A stretch of 64,000 nucleotides of DNA from Paradevosia shaoguanensis (GCF_016801025.1 NZ_CP068983.1:558001-622000); one strand, 5' to 3'. Counted from the stretch's first letter, positions 50,668 through 59,413 are shown. Numbers and translations: made by a program. The notes: a model not told the origin generated them from the letters alone.

Positions 50668-51641
50668 TGCACCGCAGTGGTATCGAGCGGCACTTCGAAG
50701 GAGCCGGCCTTGATGGCTTCGATCTTCTCGTTGACGCGCTTGAGGACGTCCGGATCGACGTTGGAATCGAGGCCGTGGAAATCGGCCAGGTTCACCGAAC
50801 CGTTGGCGATGCCGTAGGACCAGTTCTCGCTCTTCCAGGTGCCGGCCTCGACGGCCTTGGCGACGGCGACCACGAGCGGGCTGAGATCCCAGGTGACGCT
50901 GGTGAGGACGTTCTTGGGGCCGAGGTGGTTCTGGTCGGTCATGGCGCCGAGCGCCCAGACGTTCTTGGCGATGGCGGCATCGATGACGCCCACGCCCTGG
51001 GCGGAGAGCACGTCGGCGCCCTGCTCGGTCTGCGCGATGGCGGCTTCCTTGGCCTTCGGCGGATCGAACCACGAGCCGATGAAGGTATGCAGCACCTTGG
51101 TGCCGGCCTTGCCTTCTTCGGCGCCGGCTTCATAGGCGTGAAGATTGGCCAGCATGTTGGGGGCGGGCATGCCGCCGACCCAGCCGACAGTACCGGTCTT
51201 GGAGGCGCCGGCGGCGATCATGCCGGCGAGGTAGGCGCCCTGGTAATCCGGGTTGGAATAGGTGCCCAGGTTGTCAGCCAGGCTGGCGGCGGTGCCGGCC
51301 ATGAAGGTGACGTTGGGGAAATCTTCGGCAGCATTGAGGGCCGCGTCGCCGAACGAGAACGAGTGGGCGAAAATCAGGTTGTAGCCGCGCGAGGCGAAAT
51401 CGCGCAGCAGGCGCTCGGCGTCAGCGTCGGTGACGTTCTCGGCATAGGCGACTTCGACGCCCAGTTCCTTGGCGGCGGCCTGCAGACCGTTATAGCCGAC
51501 CGAGTTCCAGTCGTTGTCGGTGATCGGGCCCGGCATAATCATGGCGATCTTCACGTCGGCGGCCCAGGCCACGCTCGCGGTGACAGAAGCAATGCTCACG
51601 GCAGCAGCCGCCGCCAATCCACGTACCCAACCCTTGGTCAT
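50664..51641 (-). CDS. BmpA/PnrA family substrate-binding protein
   Basis: A 325-residue periplasmic (signal-peptide) binding protein of the BMP family, which binds purine nucleosides in characterised members. Signal peptide 'VRGLAAAAAVSIASVTASVA' (cleavage near AWA); 'AMIMPGPITDNDWNSVGYNG' is the N-lobe signature and 'GSWFDPPKAKEAAIAQTEQG' and 'GVGVIDAAIAKNVWALGAM' lie in the C lobe. The ATG at 51641 follows CAGGGA and starts the signal peptide. First gene of the four-gene operon; no riboswitch precedes it on this strand. It is divergent from the riboswitch-atpB unit. Confidence 0.87.
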   Translation of the reverse strand: MTKGWVRGLAAAAAVSIASVTASVAWAADVKIAMIMPGPITDNDWNSVGYNGLQAAAKELGVEVAYAENVTDADAERLLRDFASRGYNLIFAHSFSFGDAALNAAEDFPNVTFMAGTAASLADNLGTYSNPDYQGAYLAGMIAAGASKTGTVGWVGGMPAPNMLANLHAYEAGAEEGKAGTKVLHTFIGSWFDPPKAKEAAIAQTEQGADVLSAQGVGVIDAAIAKNVWALGAMTDQNHLGPKNVLTSVTWDLSPLVVAVAKAVEAGTWKSENWSYGIANGSVNLADFHGLDSNVDPDVLKRVNEKIEAIKAGSFEVPLDTTAVQ

Positions 51642-51816
51642 TCCCTGCAAGTCCTTATGAGAGGCGGGGACTCTCCCTACGAGCCCCCAATGGCCGGCAG
51701 ATAAGCCCCGGCTGGTAACGCTGTCAACGAGGCGACCTTGGTCAATATGTAGCACTGCCGCGCCAAGGCCTTGGATCGGCTTGCCTTTATGGCGCGTTCA
51801 CTCTATGAGCGGGCAG

Positions 51817-51877
51817 TGCTCGGGACGACCCGGGCATCTATCGGATAAACGGGGACGGCCCCATCTCAACGAGCGAG
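51817..51877 (+). ncRNA. Guanidine-II (mini-ykkC) riboswitch upstream of atpB
   Basis: Two hairpins with ACGR loops, the defining feature of this class. P1 is TGCTCGGG-ACGA-CCCGGGCA (51817-51836, 8 bp with one G-U). P2 is GGGG-ACGG-CCCC (51851-51862). They are 14 bases apart, and P2 ends 15 bases before the atpB ATG. In the known class guanidinium docks in the two loops, whose CG bases pair with each other, and frees the ribosome site. The ribosome site here (GAG/GAGCGAG, 51871-51877) is weak but follows P2 directly. The control of atpB is inferred from position. Confidence 0.8.
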
Positions 51878-52624
51878 ATGATGGCAGATCCCATCCACCA
51901 GTTCCTAATTACCGACGTCCTCAACCTCGGCGAGTTTGCCGGGCAGCGCATGGTGCTGACCAATTCGGCGGCCTACATGGTGCTGACCGTCGTGCTGGTG
52001 AGCTGCCTCATGCTGTTCGCCGGGCGTCGTCTCGTGCCGGGCCGGTGGCAAGCGCTGGCCGAGATGGCCTATGAGGGCATAGCCGGGACCGTGCGTAGCC
52101 AGGGTGGCGCCGAGGCGATGCGGTTCTTCCCGCTGGTGTTCACACTCTTCGCCTTCATCCTCACGGCCAACCTCATAGGCATGGTGCCGTTCGCCTTCAC
52201 GGTCACGAGCCACATCATCGTCACCTTTGCGCTGGCCATGCTCGTGTTCCTGGTGGTGACTGTCTATGGGCTGGTACGCAACGGCGCCCGGTTCTTTCGC
52301 TTGTTCATGCCGACCGGGGTACCGATGTTCCTCGCGCCGGTCATCGTGCCGATTGAGATCGTCTCCTATATCTCTCGGCCGATCAGCCATGCGGTCCGTC
52401 TTTTCGCGGTAATGCTGGCGGGACACATCACGCTCAAGGTGTTTGCAGGGTTCGTCGTGTCGCTGGGCGATTTCGGACCGCCGGGTCTGGCCGCCGCGAT
52501 CCTGCCGCTGGCAATGACCGTGGCGCTGACCGCACTGGAGCTGCTGATGTCGGTGATCCAGGCGTACATCTTTACGCTGCTCACCTGCATGTATCTCAAC
52601 GATGCCCTGCATCCCGGGCACTGA
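51878..52624 (+). CDS. atpB: Orphan F0F1 ATP synthase subunit a homologue
   Basis: A 248-residue inner-membrane protein of full length for alphaproteobacterial subunit a. The proton-channel helix '[20 protein letters not shown]' has the essential Arg174, with His183 in the GH that replaces E. coli's acidic residue, and the protein ends '[13 protein letters not shown]', typical of the class. One oddity: position 178 is Val where most subunits a have Asn (FANML). In rhizobia atpB lies in atpI-atpB-atpE-atpF'-atpF; here no other F0 gene is near, and it stands behind a guanidine-II riboswitch and before a Gdx exporter. It is either a second, guanidine-inducible subunit a or a displaced sole copy. 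ATG 51878 or 51881 starts it. Confidence 0.88.
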   Translation: MMADPIHQFLITDVLNLGEFAGQRMVLTNSAAYMVLTVVLVSCLMLFAGRRLVPGRWQALAEMAYEGIAGTVRSQGGAEAMRFFPLVFTLFAFILTANLIGMVPFAFTVTSHIIVTFALAMLVFLVVTVYGLVRNGARFFRLFMPTGVPMFLAPVIVPIEIVSYISRPISHAVRLFAVMLAGHITLKVFAGFVVSLGDFGPPGLAAAILPLAMTVALTALELLMSVIQAYIFTLLTCMYLNDALHPGH

Positions 52625-52659
52625 GACTTGCCCGGGGACACCACGTGTCCTATCTAGGA

Positions 52660-52728
52660 CCGCAGAGGACGACCTCCCCAACATGGGCCTTGTGTGCCGG
52701 GACGACCCGGATATTCCAAGGAGGGCCA
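52660..52728 (+). ncRNA. Guanidine-II (mini-ykkC) riboswitch upstream of gdx
   Basis: P1 GAGG-ACGA-CCTC (52665-52676) and P2 CCGGG-ACGA-CCCGG (52697-52710) are separated by 20 bases, followed by AAGGAGGG (52718-52725) and the gdx ATG at 52729. CCTCC on the 3' side of P1 (52673-52677) is complementary to the GGAGG of the ribosome site, a plausible ligand-free pairing that guanidinium would undo. The association with a SugE/Gdx gene is the classic one for this RNA, so this copy also supports the atpB copy upstream. A further stem GGACAC-CAC-GTGTCC (52636-52650) lies just after the atpB stop. Confidence 0.88.
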
Positions 52729-53046
52729 ATGGCCTGGGTCTATCTCGTCGCAGCCGGCATTCTCGAAATCGTCTGGGCGTTCACGATGAAGCAATCGAAC
52801 GGCTTCACGCGCCTCATGCCGACCATCATCACCGTCGTCACCATGATCGGCAGCTTCGGGCTGCTGTCAGTCGCCATGCGCACCCTGCCGCTGGGCACCG
52901 CCTATACGATCTGGACCGGGATCGGGGCGGTGGGCGCATTCGTGGTCGGGATCATGGTGCTTGGAGAGGTAGTGAGCCCAATGCGGGTGATGGCCGCGGT
53001 GCTGATCGTGAGCGGGCTGGTGATGATGAAGCTGGCGACGAGCTAA
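52729..53046 (+). CDS. sugE: SMR-family guanidinium exporter Gdx/SugE
   Basis: A 105-residue, four-helix small multidrug resistance protein, the exact usual length. Glu13 in 'ILEIVWAFTMK' is the conserved substrate/proton site, and 'KQSNGFTRLMPT', 'PLGTAYTIWTGIGAVG' and 'GEVVSPMRVMAA' mark the Gdx subtype rather than EmrE. Gdx exports guanidinium in exchange for two protons. The ATG at 52729 has AAGGAGGG at ideal distance and is directly preceded by a guanidine-II riboswitch, which supports both the start and the function. Confidence 0.93.
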   Translation: MAWVYLVAAGILEIVWAFTMKQSNGFTRLMPTIITVVTMIGSFGLLSVAMRTLPLGTAYTIWTGIGAVGAFVVGIMVLGEVVSPMRVMAAVLIVSGLVMMKLATS

Positions 53047-53098
53047 GGCTCGATCGGGGGGCCGCGATCCCGGGTGGGCGTAGTCCCCCACCCCGTGT

Positions 53099-53118
53099 TC
53101 CTCCCCCCTTGGGGGGAG
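53099..53118. repeat. CCTCCCCCCTTGGGGGGAGG palindrome
   Basis: A near-perfect 20-bp palindrome after the sugE gene, in a region related to the repeats seen at 0.9 kb. It could form the terminator stem of the atpB-sugE unit, but no T run follows. Confidence 0.55.
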
Positions 53119-53164
53119 GGAAGAGCGCCGTCGGGTTTGGGTTTGGCGCCCTTCCCCACCCCTT

Positions 53165-53250
53165 ACTTCCCCGGGCGAAGACCCGGGGCCTATGCATCGC
53201 TCCGCCCGAGTGGAGATATCCGTGGGCCCCGGCTCTGCGGCCGGGGAAGT
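53165..53250. repeat. Palindromic mosaic repeat, copy 9
   Basis: ACTTCCCC, CCCGGGcgaagaCCCGGG, CTCCGCCCGAGTGGAG (a mutated centre), CCCCGGCTCTGCGGCCGGGG and GGGGAAGT, in the orientation of copies 1-4. It separates sugE from the convergent UgpC gene. Confidence 0.85.
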
Positions 53251-53309
53251 ACGGTGGCTGTGGGAGCGAGGAGCTGAAAGCGCTGGACTGGCGGCGGCCG
53301 TCTCCGCCG

Positions 53310-54365
53310 CTACTGCCTCAACGCCCTGCCCTCCGCGTCGAAGAGGTGCACATGCGCTGCATTGAACGTTACATGCAGGGTCGAGCCCTGATCGAGTTCG
53401 GGGGCGCCATCTAGTTTTACGGTGATCTGCGAGCCATCGGCGATGGTGACATAGGCGAGCGCGTATTCGCCGAAATGCTCGAGCACTTCGAGCGAGCCGG
53501 AGAGCAGGGCGGTGTCGGGGCTCGAGAGTTCGACATGTTCGGGACGGATGCCGAGGGTGGCGGCGCGGGCGATGTCGCCTGGCACGGTAAGCGTGCGCCC
53601 GCCCGGCAGCAACAATTCGCTGCCCTTGGGCTGGACGGTGACGAAGTTCATTTTCGGGCTGGCGATGAAGCCGGCGACGAAGGTGTTGACCGGGTGCCGA
53701 TAGAGTTCGAGGGGGCTGCCGACCTGCTCGATGCGGCCGGCATTGAGGACCACGATCTTGTCGGCGAGCGTCATGGCCTCGACCTGGTCATGGGTGACGT
53801 AGATCATGGTGGCGTCGAGCTGGGAGTGGAGCTTGGCGATCTCGATGCGGGTCTGGGCGCGCAAAGCCGCGTCGAGGTTGGAGAGCGGCTCGTCAAAGAG
53901 AAAGACTTTTGGGTTGCGCACCAGCGCCCTCCCGATGGCAACGCGCTGGCGCTGGCCGCCCGAAAGGGCGCGGGGCATGCGTTCGAGATAGTCCTCGATC
54001 TGGAGGATTTTCGCGACTTCGCGCACGCGCTTGTCGATCTGCTCCTTGGGACGCTTGGCCAGCTTCAGACCGAAGGCCATGTTGTCGTAGACCGTCATAT
54101 GCGGATAGAGCGCATAGGACTGGAACACCATGGCGATGCCGCGCTGAGGCGAAGGCACATCGTTAACCACCTTGTCGTCGATGGCCACCTGCCCGCCCGA
54201 GATGTGCTCGAGCCCCGCCACCATGCGCAGGAGCGTCGACTTTCCGCAGCCGGAGGGGCCGACGAAGACCACGAACTCGCCCGACTTGATCTCGAGATCG
54301 ATGCCGTGGATCACCTCCAGGGGACCGTAGGACTTTCTCACATCCTTAAGGATGACGTTGGTCAT
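53310..54365 (-). CDS. ugpC: Sugar ABC transporter ATP-binding protein (UgpC/MsmK type)
   Basis: A 351-residue MalK-class ATPase. 'FVGPSGCGKSTLLRMVAGLE' is Walker A, 'LSGGQRQRVAIGRALVRNPK' the signature, 'LFDEPLSNLDAALR' Walker B, and the last ~115 residues form the OB-fold TOBE regulatory domain. It is the last gene of the mannoside operon, 11 bases after the GH38 gene. Because UgpC/MsmK ATPases can serve several sugar importers and aglEFG lacks its own ATPase, this one might also energise other systems in the window; that is inference. Confidence 0.9.
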   Translation of the reverse strand: MTNVILKDVRKSYGPLEVIHGIDLEIKSGEFVVFVGPSGCGKSTLLRMVAGLEHISGGQVAIDDKVVNDVPSPQRGIAMVFQSYALYPHMTVYDNMAFGLKLAKRPKEQIDKRVREVAKILQIEDYLERMPRALSGGQRQRVAIGRALVRNPKVFLFDEPLSNLDAALRAQTRIEIAKLHSQLDATMIYVTHDQVEAMTLADKIVVLNAGRIEQVGSPLELYRHPVNTFVAGFIASPKMNFVTVQPKGSELLLPGGRTLTVPGDIARAATLGIRPEHVELSSPDTALLSGSLEVLEHFGEYALAYVTIADGSQITVKLDGAPELDQGSTLHVTFNAAHVHLFDAEGRALRQ

Positions 54366-54376
54366 GTTCTCTGTCC

Positions 54377-57300
54377 CTAGGTGCGGATGCGCAGGGTGGC
54401 GATTTCGAAGGGGCGCAGGTTGAGCGTCACCTTGCCGTCCTTGACCGCGATCTTCTCGCCGCCCTCTTCCATCAGGTTGACCAGTTCCACCGACTTCACC
54501 GGCAGCCCGAAGCTGATGGTCGCCCTGGCGCGACGGTTGGCGTGTTCGAAGACGCGCAGGATGAGGCCGTCGCCGTTTTCGGCCTGCTTGACGGTTTCGA
54601 GGGTGACGGAATCGGTGTCCACGCTCGCAAAGGAGAACGAGGGACCGGCGCCGGCAGGCTCGGTGCGCTGAGAAGTGTCGCCGATGACGGCCACCGGATT
54701 GTTGAAGCGCTCTGCCGCGACCTGGACCTGCTCAAGGTCCGAGACGCCCTCGTGGACGAAGAGCGCGTAGCGGAAGTGGTGTTCGCCCAGATCCGCCTCG
54801 GGCGACGGGAAGGTGGAGCCGCGCACCAGGGTGACGCGGACCAGTTGCTCGACGGCGTCATAGGCGTACTTGGCGTCGTTGATGAGCGCGGCGCCGAAAT
54901 CGGCCTCGGAGATATCGACCCAGCGGTGCATCGAGGCTTCGAAGCGTGCGCGGTCCCAGCTGGTGTTGCGATGGGTGGCGCGCTTGACGTGGCCGAACTG
55001 GATTTCCGAGCGGATTTCCGAGGCGTTGAGATCGAAGGGGAACAGGGCCTTGAGCACCTGCTGGCGCTCCTGCCAATCGATGAAGGTGTCGAAGGTGACC
55101 TGGCGGGCGCCCTCCTCCAGCGAGACGACCTGCACAACTCTGGAATTGTGGTAGGGGCGCTCGATGCGGATGGCGGCGCGGTATGGGCCGGTTTCCACGA
55201 CCTCGATCTTGGCCTTGGCGCCCGAGAGCGGCCAGAACTGCTCCTCGAAATAGCGGTCGATATCCCAGGCGTCCCAGTTCATCGGCTTGTCTTCATAGGC
55301 GACGAGGCGGTTGGCCTTCTCGCCGGCCTTGATGAGTTCGCGATCGGCAGTCTTGTCGATGATCGAGGTGATTTCGCCGTTCTTGTCGAAGGTGACCTTG
55401 ATCAGGTCGTTTTCGAGTTTGGTGGCGGAAACCTTGAGGCTGGTGCGCAGTTTGGGGCCTGGGCCATTGACGAGGAGCGCAGTGGACCAGCCGAGTGAGG
55501 GCACCCTGGCGACCGGGGCGGCGAAGCTGGTTTCGCCATTGGCGGAGGTCAGCTGCTGGAACGGGGTGACCTGACCATCCGAGGACAAAGCCGCGCTGGC
55601 AAGGTCGCCGCCATTGAGCGAGACCAGAGCGTTGGAGCGGTCGTGGCCGGTGAAGTTGAAGAGCTTGATCTCGCCGGCCGCAGGCTTGGCGATGGCGCGG
55701 GCGGCCGTCTGCCAGGGGCCGTTGGCCGAGGCGAGGGTCGAGAAGAGCGTGGCGTATTCGGCGTCGGAGTCCACGTAGACCTCGGGGATCGAAGTGCCCG
55801 GCAGGATGTCGTGGAACTGGTTGATGAGGATGGTCTCCCAGAAGGCGTTGATGTCGTCCTTCGGGTATTTGACGCCAGCCGTCGCGGCGGCGAGGGCGGA
55901 GAGATATTCGAGCTCGCGCAGGGCACGCTCGGCGTTGCGGTTGTTGGCCTTGTTGCGGGCCACCGAGGTCAGGGTGCCGCGGTGATATTCGAGGTAGAGC
56001 TCGCCGTTCCAGACAGGGAAACGGGCTGCGTCGGCCTCCATGCGCTTGCCGAGGCGATCGAGGAAGGGAACGATGCCTTCGAGCTTGACCCTGGGGGCGC
56101 CGGGAATGCCCTTGGCGAGGCGCTGGCCGCGCTGGATCATGGCGCGGGTCGGGCCGCCGCCGCCGTCTCCGTAGCCATAGCAGACGAGGACTTCGTCGTT
56201 GACGGCCTTGGGTTCGTACCGCTTCCACGCGCCCATCACTTCACTGACCGAGAGGTCGGAATTGTAGGTGGTGAAGATGGCGTCGCTCTCGAAGCGCTGG
56301 GCGGTGATGAGCTGGGCCTTGGTGGTGGTGCCGTCGATGCCCTTCCAGAAGAAGGTGTCGTAGGGGTGCCGGTCGGTGTCGTTCCAGGAGAGCTTTGAGG
56401 TGACGAAATATTCGAGCCCGGACTTTTCCATCACCTGGGGAAGGTTGGCGGAATAGCCGAAGGTGTCGGGGAGCCAGACGACCTTGGGGGTGACGCCGAA
56501 CTCTTCCTGATGGAAGCGGCGGCCGCGCATGATCTGGCGCACGAGGCTTTCGCCCGAAACGATGTTGACGTCCGGCTCCACCCACATGGCGCCTTCAATC
56601 TCGAACTGCTTGCCCTTGACCCGATCCTTGAGGCGCTTCCAGAGCTCGGGATAGTCGGTCTTGATGAAGTTGAAGAGCACCGACTGGTTATACATGAAGA
56701 CGAAGTCGGGATATTCCTCCATCAGCGCGAGGACCGTGGCGAAGGAGCGCCCGGTCTTGTCGCGGGTGTGCATGACGCGCCAGAGCCAGCCGACGTCGAG
56801 ATGGGTGTGGCCGACTGCCGAGATGGTGGGCTGGGTTTCGGTATCGACGAGCTTGTAGATCTGGGCGGCGATCTTTTCGGCGGCGGCGAGCGAAGCCTCG
56901 AACTCGGGCGTGACGCCATCGCGTCGGTCGAGCGCGCGCAGGGCATCATCGACGAGGTTGAGAACGGCGTGGCGGCGGCTGTCGGTCTGTGGCAGGCGGG
57001 TGGCGACCTCGAGCGGGGTCATGATGTCGTAGTAGAGCTTTTCGGCGCGCTCGTTGCGCACCATGAACTCGACCTTGAAGCCGACCAGCGGGCGATCGAA
57101 GAAGGTGAAGGCATTGACAAGCAGGGTGCGTTTGGCGCCCGGCCTGGCATTGCGGGCGACGACCAGCTCGGTGTGGTTGCCATCGATGGCCTGGGCAATG
57201 TGGCCGTCGAGATAGGCCAGGCATTGCGGATCGGTGGTGCCGGGGCGGTCCTGCCATTGCGATGTGAACTTGAGGACGAGGGTCTTGCCCTTAGCGGCCT

Positions 57301-57562
57301 CGGGCACCGTGACTTCAGCGGCGAACCAGGTGTGACCCTGTTTCTTGGACCAGACAGAGCGCGGCCCGAACGAGGCCCATTTGCGCCAATCGGCGCTCAG
57401 GGCCTCGTCCGCGCTTAGGTCCGCCTCGCTGTAATGCCACTGGAAGTCACCCTCGGTGGGGGTGAGGATCTTGGCGCGAAGGTCCTCGGCGAGGCGCAGG
57501 AGCTTGTTCTCCTGCTTGATATCGTCGTCGAGTAGCCCGAGCTTTCCGGCCAGCGCGTTCAT
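54377..57562 (-). CDS. GH38 alpha-mannosidase
   Basis: A 1061-residue family GH38 enzyme, the usual size of bacterial and class II-like members. Zinc ligands are in 'VGHTHLDVGWLW' (about 250-261), the nucleophile Asp in 'VVWLPDTFGYSANLPQV', and the linker and C-terminal beta domains follow. No signal peptide is present, so it trims imported alpha-mannosides or mannose-containing glycan fragments in the cytoplasm. The ribosome site AAGGGATAG overlaps the end of the upstream permease gene, 4 bases away. It is embedded between permease and ATPase genes, so substrate and transporter are linked by operon. Confidence 0.93.
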   Translation of the reverse strand: MNALAGKLGLLDDDIKQENKLLRLAEDLRAKILTPTEGDFQWHYSEADLSADEALSADWRKWASFGPRSVWSKKQGHTWFAAEVTVPEAAKGKTLVLKFTSQWQDRPGTTDPQCLAYLDGHIAQAIDGNHTELVVARNARPGAKRTLLVNAFTFFDRPLVGFKVEFMVRNERAEKLYYDIMTPLEVATRLPQTDSRRHAVLNLVDDALRALDRRDGVTPEFEASLAAAEKIAAQIYKLVDTETQPTISAVGHTHLDVGWLWRVMHTRDKTGRSFATVLALMEEYPDFVFMYNQSVLFNFIKTDYPELWKRLKDRVKGKQFEIEGAMWVEPDVNIVSGESLVRQIMRGRRFHQEEFGVTPKVVWLPDTFGYSANLPQVMEKSGLEYFVTSKLSWNDTDRHPYDTFFWKGIDGTTTKAQLITAQRFESDAIFTTYNSDLSVSEVMGAWKRYEPKAVNDEVLVCYGYGDGGGGPTRAMIQRGQRLAKGIPGAPRVKLEGIVPFLDRLGKRMEADAARFPVWNGELYLEYHRGTLTSVARNKANNRNAERALRELEYLSALAAATAGVKYPKDDINAFWETILINQFHDILPGTSIPEVYVDSDAEYATLFSTLASANGPWQTAARAIAKPAAGEIKLFNFTGHDRSNALVSLNGGDLASAALSSDGQVTPFQQLTSANGETSFAAPVARVPSLGWSTALLVNGPGPKLRTSLKVSATKLENDLIKVTFDKNGEITSIIDKTADRELIKAGEKANRLVAYEDKPMNWDAWDIDRYFEEQFWPLSGAKAKIEVVETGPYRAAIRIERPYHNSRVVQVVSLEEGARQVTFDTFIDWQERQQVLKALFPFDLNASEIRSEIQFGHVKRATHRNTSWDRARFEASMHRWVDISEADFGAALINDAKYAYDAVEQLVRVTLVRGSTFPSPEADLGEHHFRYALFVHEGVSDLEQVQVAAERFNNPVAVIGDTSQRTEPAGAGPSFSFASVDTDSVTLETVKQAENGDGLILRVFEHANRRARATISFGLPVKSVELVNLMEEGGEKIAVKDGKVTLNLRPFEIATLRIRT

Positions 57563-57566
57563 TGGT

Positions 57567-58382
57567 CTATCCCTTCACACCAACGCCGGCGAAACCTGTG
57601 TTCATGTTCCGCCGCAAGAGGAAATAAACGCCGACCGCAGGGGCGGCGTAGATGATGGAGAAGGCCGCGAGGAACCCGTATTGCACGGCGCCCTGCTGGC
57701 CGAACGCGGCGTAGAGGCCCACCGACATGGGAAAGCCGGATTCGACGCGCGAGAAGATCAGCGGCAAGAGGAACTCGTTCCAGGCGCCGGTGAAGCTGAA
57801 GAACCAAACCACGGCGATGCCGGCCCGCGACATGGGCAGCACGACGTTGGTGAGGATCTGAAAAAGGTTGGCGCCCTCCACATAGGCGGCCTCCTCGAGC
57901 TCGATGGGCACGGTGTCGAAGAAGTTCTTGAGGAGGAGCAGCGTGAACGGCAGGTTGAGCACGGTCAGCGCGATGATGACGCCGAGCTGGTTGAGCAGGC
58001 CGGTGCGCTGCGCCGCGAAATAGAGCGGCACCAGCACGCCTGCCGACGGCAGCATGCGCAGCAGCACCAGCGTCCAGAGGAACGCGTTGCGTCCCGGGAT
58101 GCGCAGGCGCGAGAGCGGATAGGCAGCCGAGATGCCGACCAGGACGCTCAGCGTGGCCGTGCCGGCGGCGATGATCACCGAATTGAGGAACTGGATGCCG
58201 GCCTTGCCGCTCACGGCGAGCGCGAAGTTATCGAGCCCGATGGAGTGCGGAATTTCGAGCCGGCCAGTCGAGGCCGGGTTGAAGGCGTTGAGGATGAGCC
58301 AGGAGAACGGGCTGATCCAGATGAGTGCCATGAAGGCCAGCGCCACGGCGGTGAGACGCGAATGAGCGGGATTGCTTTCCAT
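57567..58382 (-). CDS. Sugar ABC transporter permease (MalG type)
   Basis: A 271-residue inner-membrane permease with six helices. The EAA loop reads 'ELEEAAYVEGANLFQILTNV', and 'LRIPGRNAFLWTLVLLRMLP' is typical of MalG relatives. The ATG at 58382 overlaps the MalF-type gene's TGA; the much longer frame to 58,880 is shadow of that gene. With its partner it forms the mannoside channel. Confidence 0.88.
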   Translation of the reverse strand: MESNPAHSRLTAVALAFMALIWISPFSWLILNAFNPASTGRLEIPHSIGLDNFALAVSGKAGIQFLNSVIIAAGTATLSVLVGISAAYPLSRLRIPGRNAFLWTLVLLRMLPSAGVLVPLYFAAQRTGLLNQLGVIIALTVLNLPFTLLLLKNFFDTVPIELEEAAYVEGANLFQILTNVVLPMSRAGIAVVWFFSFTGAWNEFLLPLIFSRVESGFPMSVGLYAAFGQQGAVQYGFLAAFSIIYAAPAVGVYFLLRRNMNTGFAGVGVKG

Positions 58383-59272
58383 CACTTGGGCTCCCGCAGC
58401 ATACGCAGATAAACCAGGGACAGCAGGCCCACGATCACCAGCATGGCCACCGATATCGCGCTGCCGAAACCGAGGTTTCCGCGAGCAAAACTCTGGTTGT
58501 AGAGGAAGACTGCCAGGGTCGTCGTCTGGGTCCCTGGACCGCCGCCGGTCATGGCGAAGATCAGCGGGAAGTAGGTGAAGGTCCAGATGGTGATGAAGAG
58601 CATGTTGGTGGCGATATGCGGCCGGATGATCGGCAGCATGACCAGCCAGATGCGTTGGAACCCGGTGGCGCCGTCGACCTTGGCGGCCTCGATCACCTCG
58701 CGCGAGATCGAATCCAACGCCGCCGAAAACAGGAGGTAGGACCAGGCAGTCCCCTTCCAGATATTGGCGATGATGACGACGGGCAGCGCGTAATCGTTGA
58801 TGAAGTTGATGGGCTGGAAGCCCAGCGGCACGACAATGAGCGCATTGATGAGGCCGGTCTGCGCGGTCGTCGCCGACCACAGGAACGCCGCCACGATATC
58901 GGGCAGCAGCCAGCCGAGCATGATGCAGACTTCGATGACGGTCTTGAGCGTCGAATTGCGCCCGCGCAGCAGGGCCGCCAGCAGGAAGCCGAGCACGGAC
59001 TGGCCGACGATGGCCGAGAAGAAGACGAAGATGACCGTGGTCCAGAGGGATTCAAGGAAGCCGCGGCGGGTGAAGAGCCGCTGGAAATTCTCAAGGCCGA
59101 CCCAGCTCCACTCGACCGACTTTTTGCCGACCAGGGCCAGGTCGGTGAAGCTGAAGGCGAAGGCCCAGGCCGTGAAGTAAAGCAGGAGACCGATCAGGAG
59201 CAGAGCGGGCAGCATGCCCACGCCGAGCAGGACCAGGTTATTGGTCAGCCAAGGGTTGGCCTGGTTCTTCAT
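58382..59272 (-). CDS. Sugar ABC transporter permease (MalF type)
   Basis: A 296-residue inner-membrane permease. Helix 1 'VLLGVGMLPALLLIGLLLYF' and the EAA loop 'SISREVIEAAKVDGATGFQR' are visible. Two starts are possible: ATG 59272 (MKNQANPW), used here because homologous N-termini begin near this point, and ATG 59329, which adds 19 residues; neither has a strong ribosome site. It is separated from the SBP gene by a stem-loop. Confidence 0.85.
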   Translation of the reverse strand: MKNQANPWLTNNLVLLGVGMLPALLLIGLLLYFTAWAFAFSFTDLALVGKKSVEWSWVGLENFQRLFTRRGFLESLWTTVIFVFFSAIVGQSVLGFLLAALLRGRNSTLKTVIEVCIMLGWLLPDIVAAFLWSATTAQTGLINALIVVPLGFQPINFINDYALPVVIIANIWKGTAWSYLLFSAALDSISREVIEAAKVDGATGFQRIWLVMLPIIRPHIATNMLFITIWTFTYFPLIFAMTGGGPGTQTTTLAVFLYNQSFARGNLGFGSAISVAMLVIVGLLSLVYLRMLREPK

Positions 59273-59376
59273 AAAGGTGTTCTCGCGCTCGATGCCGTCG
59301 AGGTAGGCGGGTGCGGAGAACGCCGGCATTGCTGCCGGGCGCGCCTGGCGCCAGCCTTGCGGCGGGAACCCACCGT

Positions 59377-59413
59377 CACGGCGGCATCCGGACGAACCGA
59401 AGACGCCGCCGTG
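59377..59413 (-). terminator. Possible attenuator stem between SBP and permease genes
   Basis: CACGGCGGC and GCCGCCGTG are exact 9-bp arms with a 19-base loop between the mannoside SBP stop and the permease start. No T run follows, so a stabilising or thinning stem is more likely than a stop. Confidence 0.5.

Noticed and set aside
52636-52650. Terminator between atpB and gdx (GGACAC-CAC-GTGTCC)
   Set aside because: Only 6 bp of stem and no T run, so it is more likely a processing or spacer stem than a stop.
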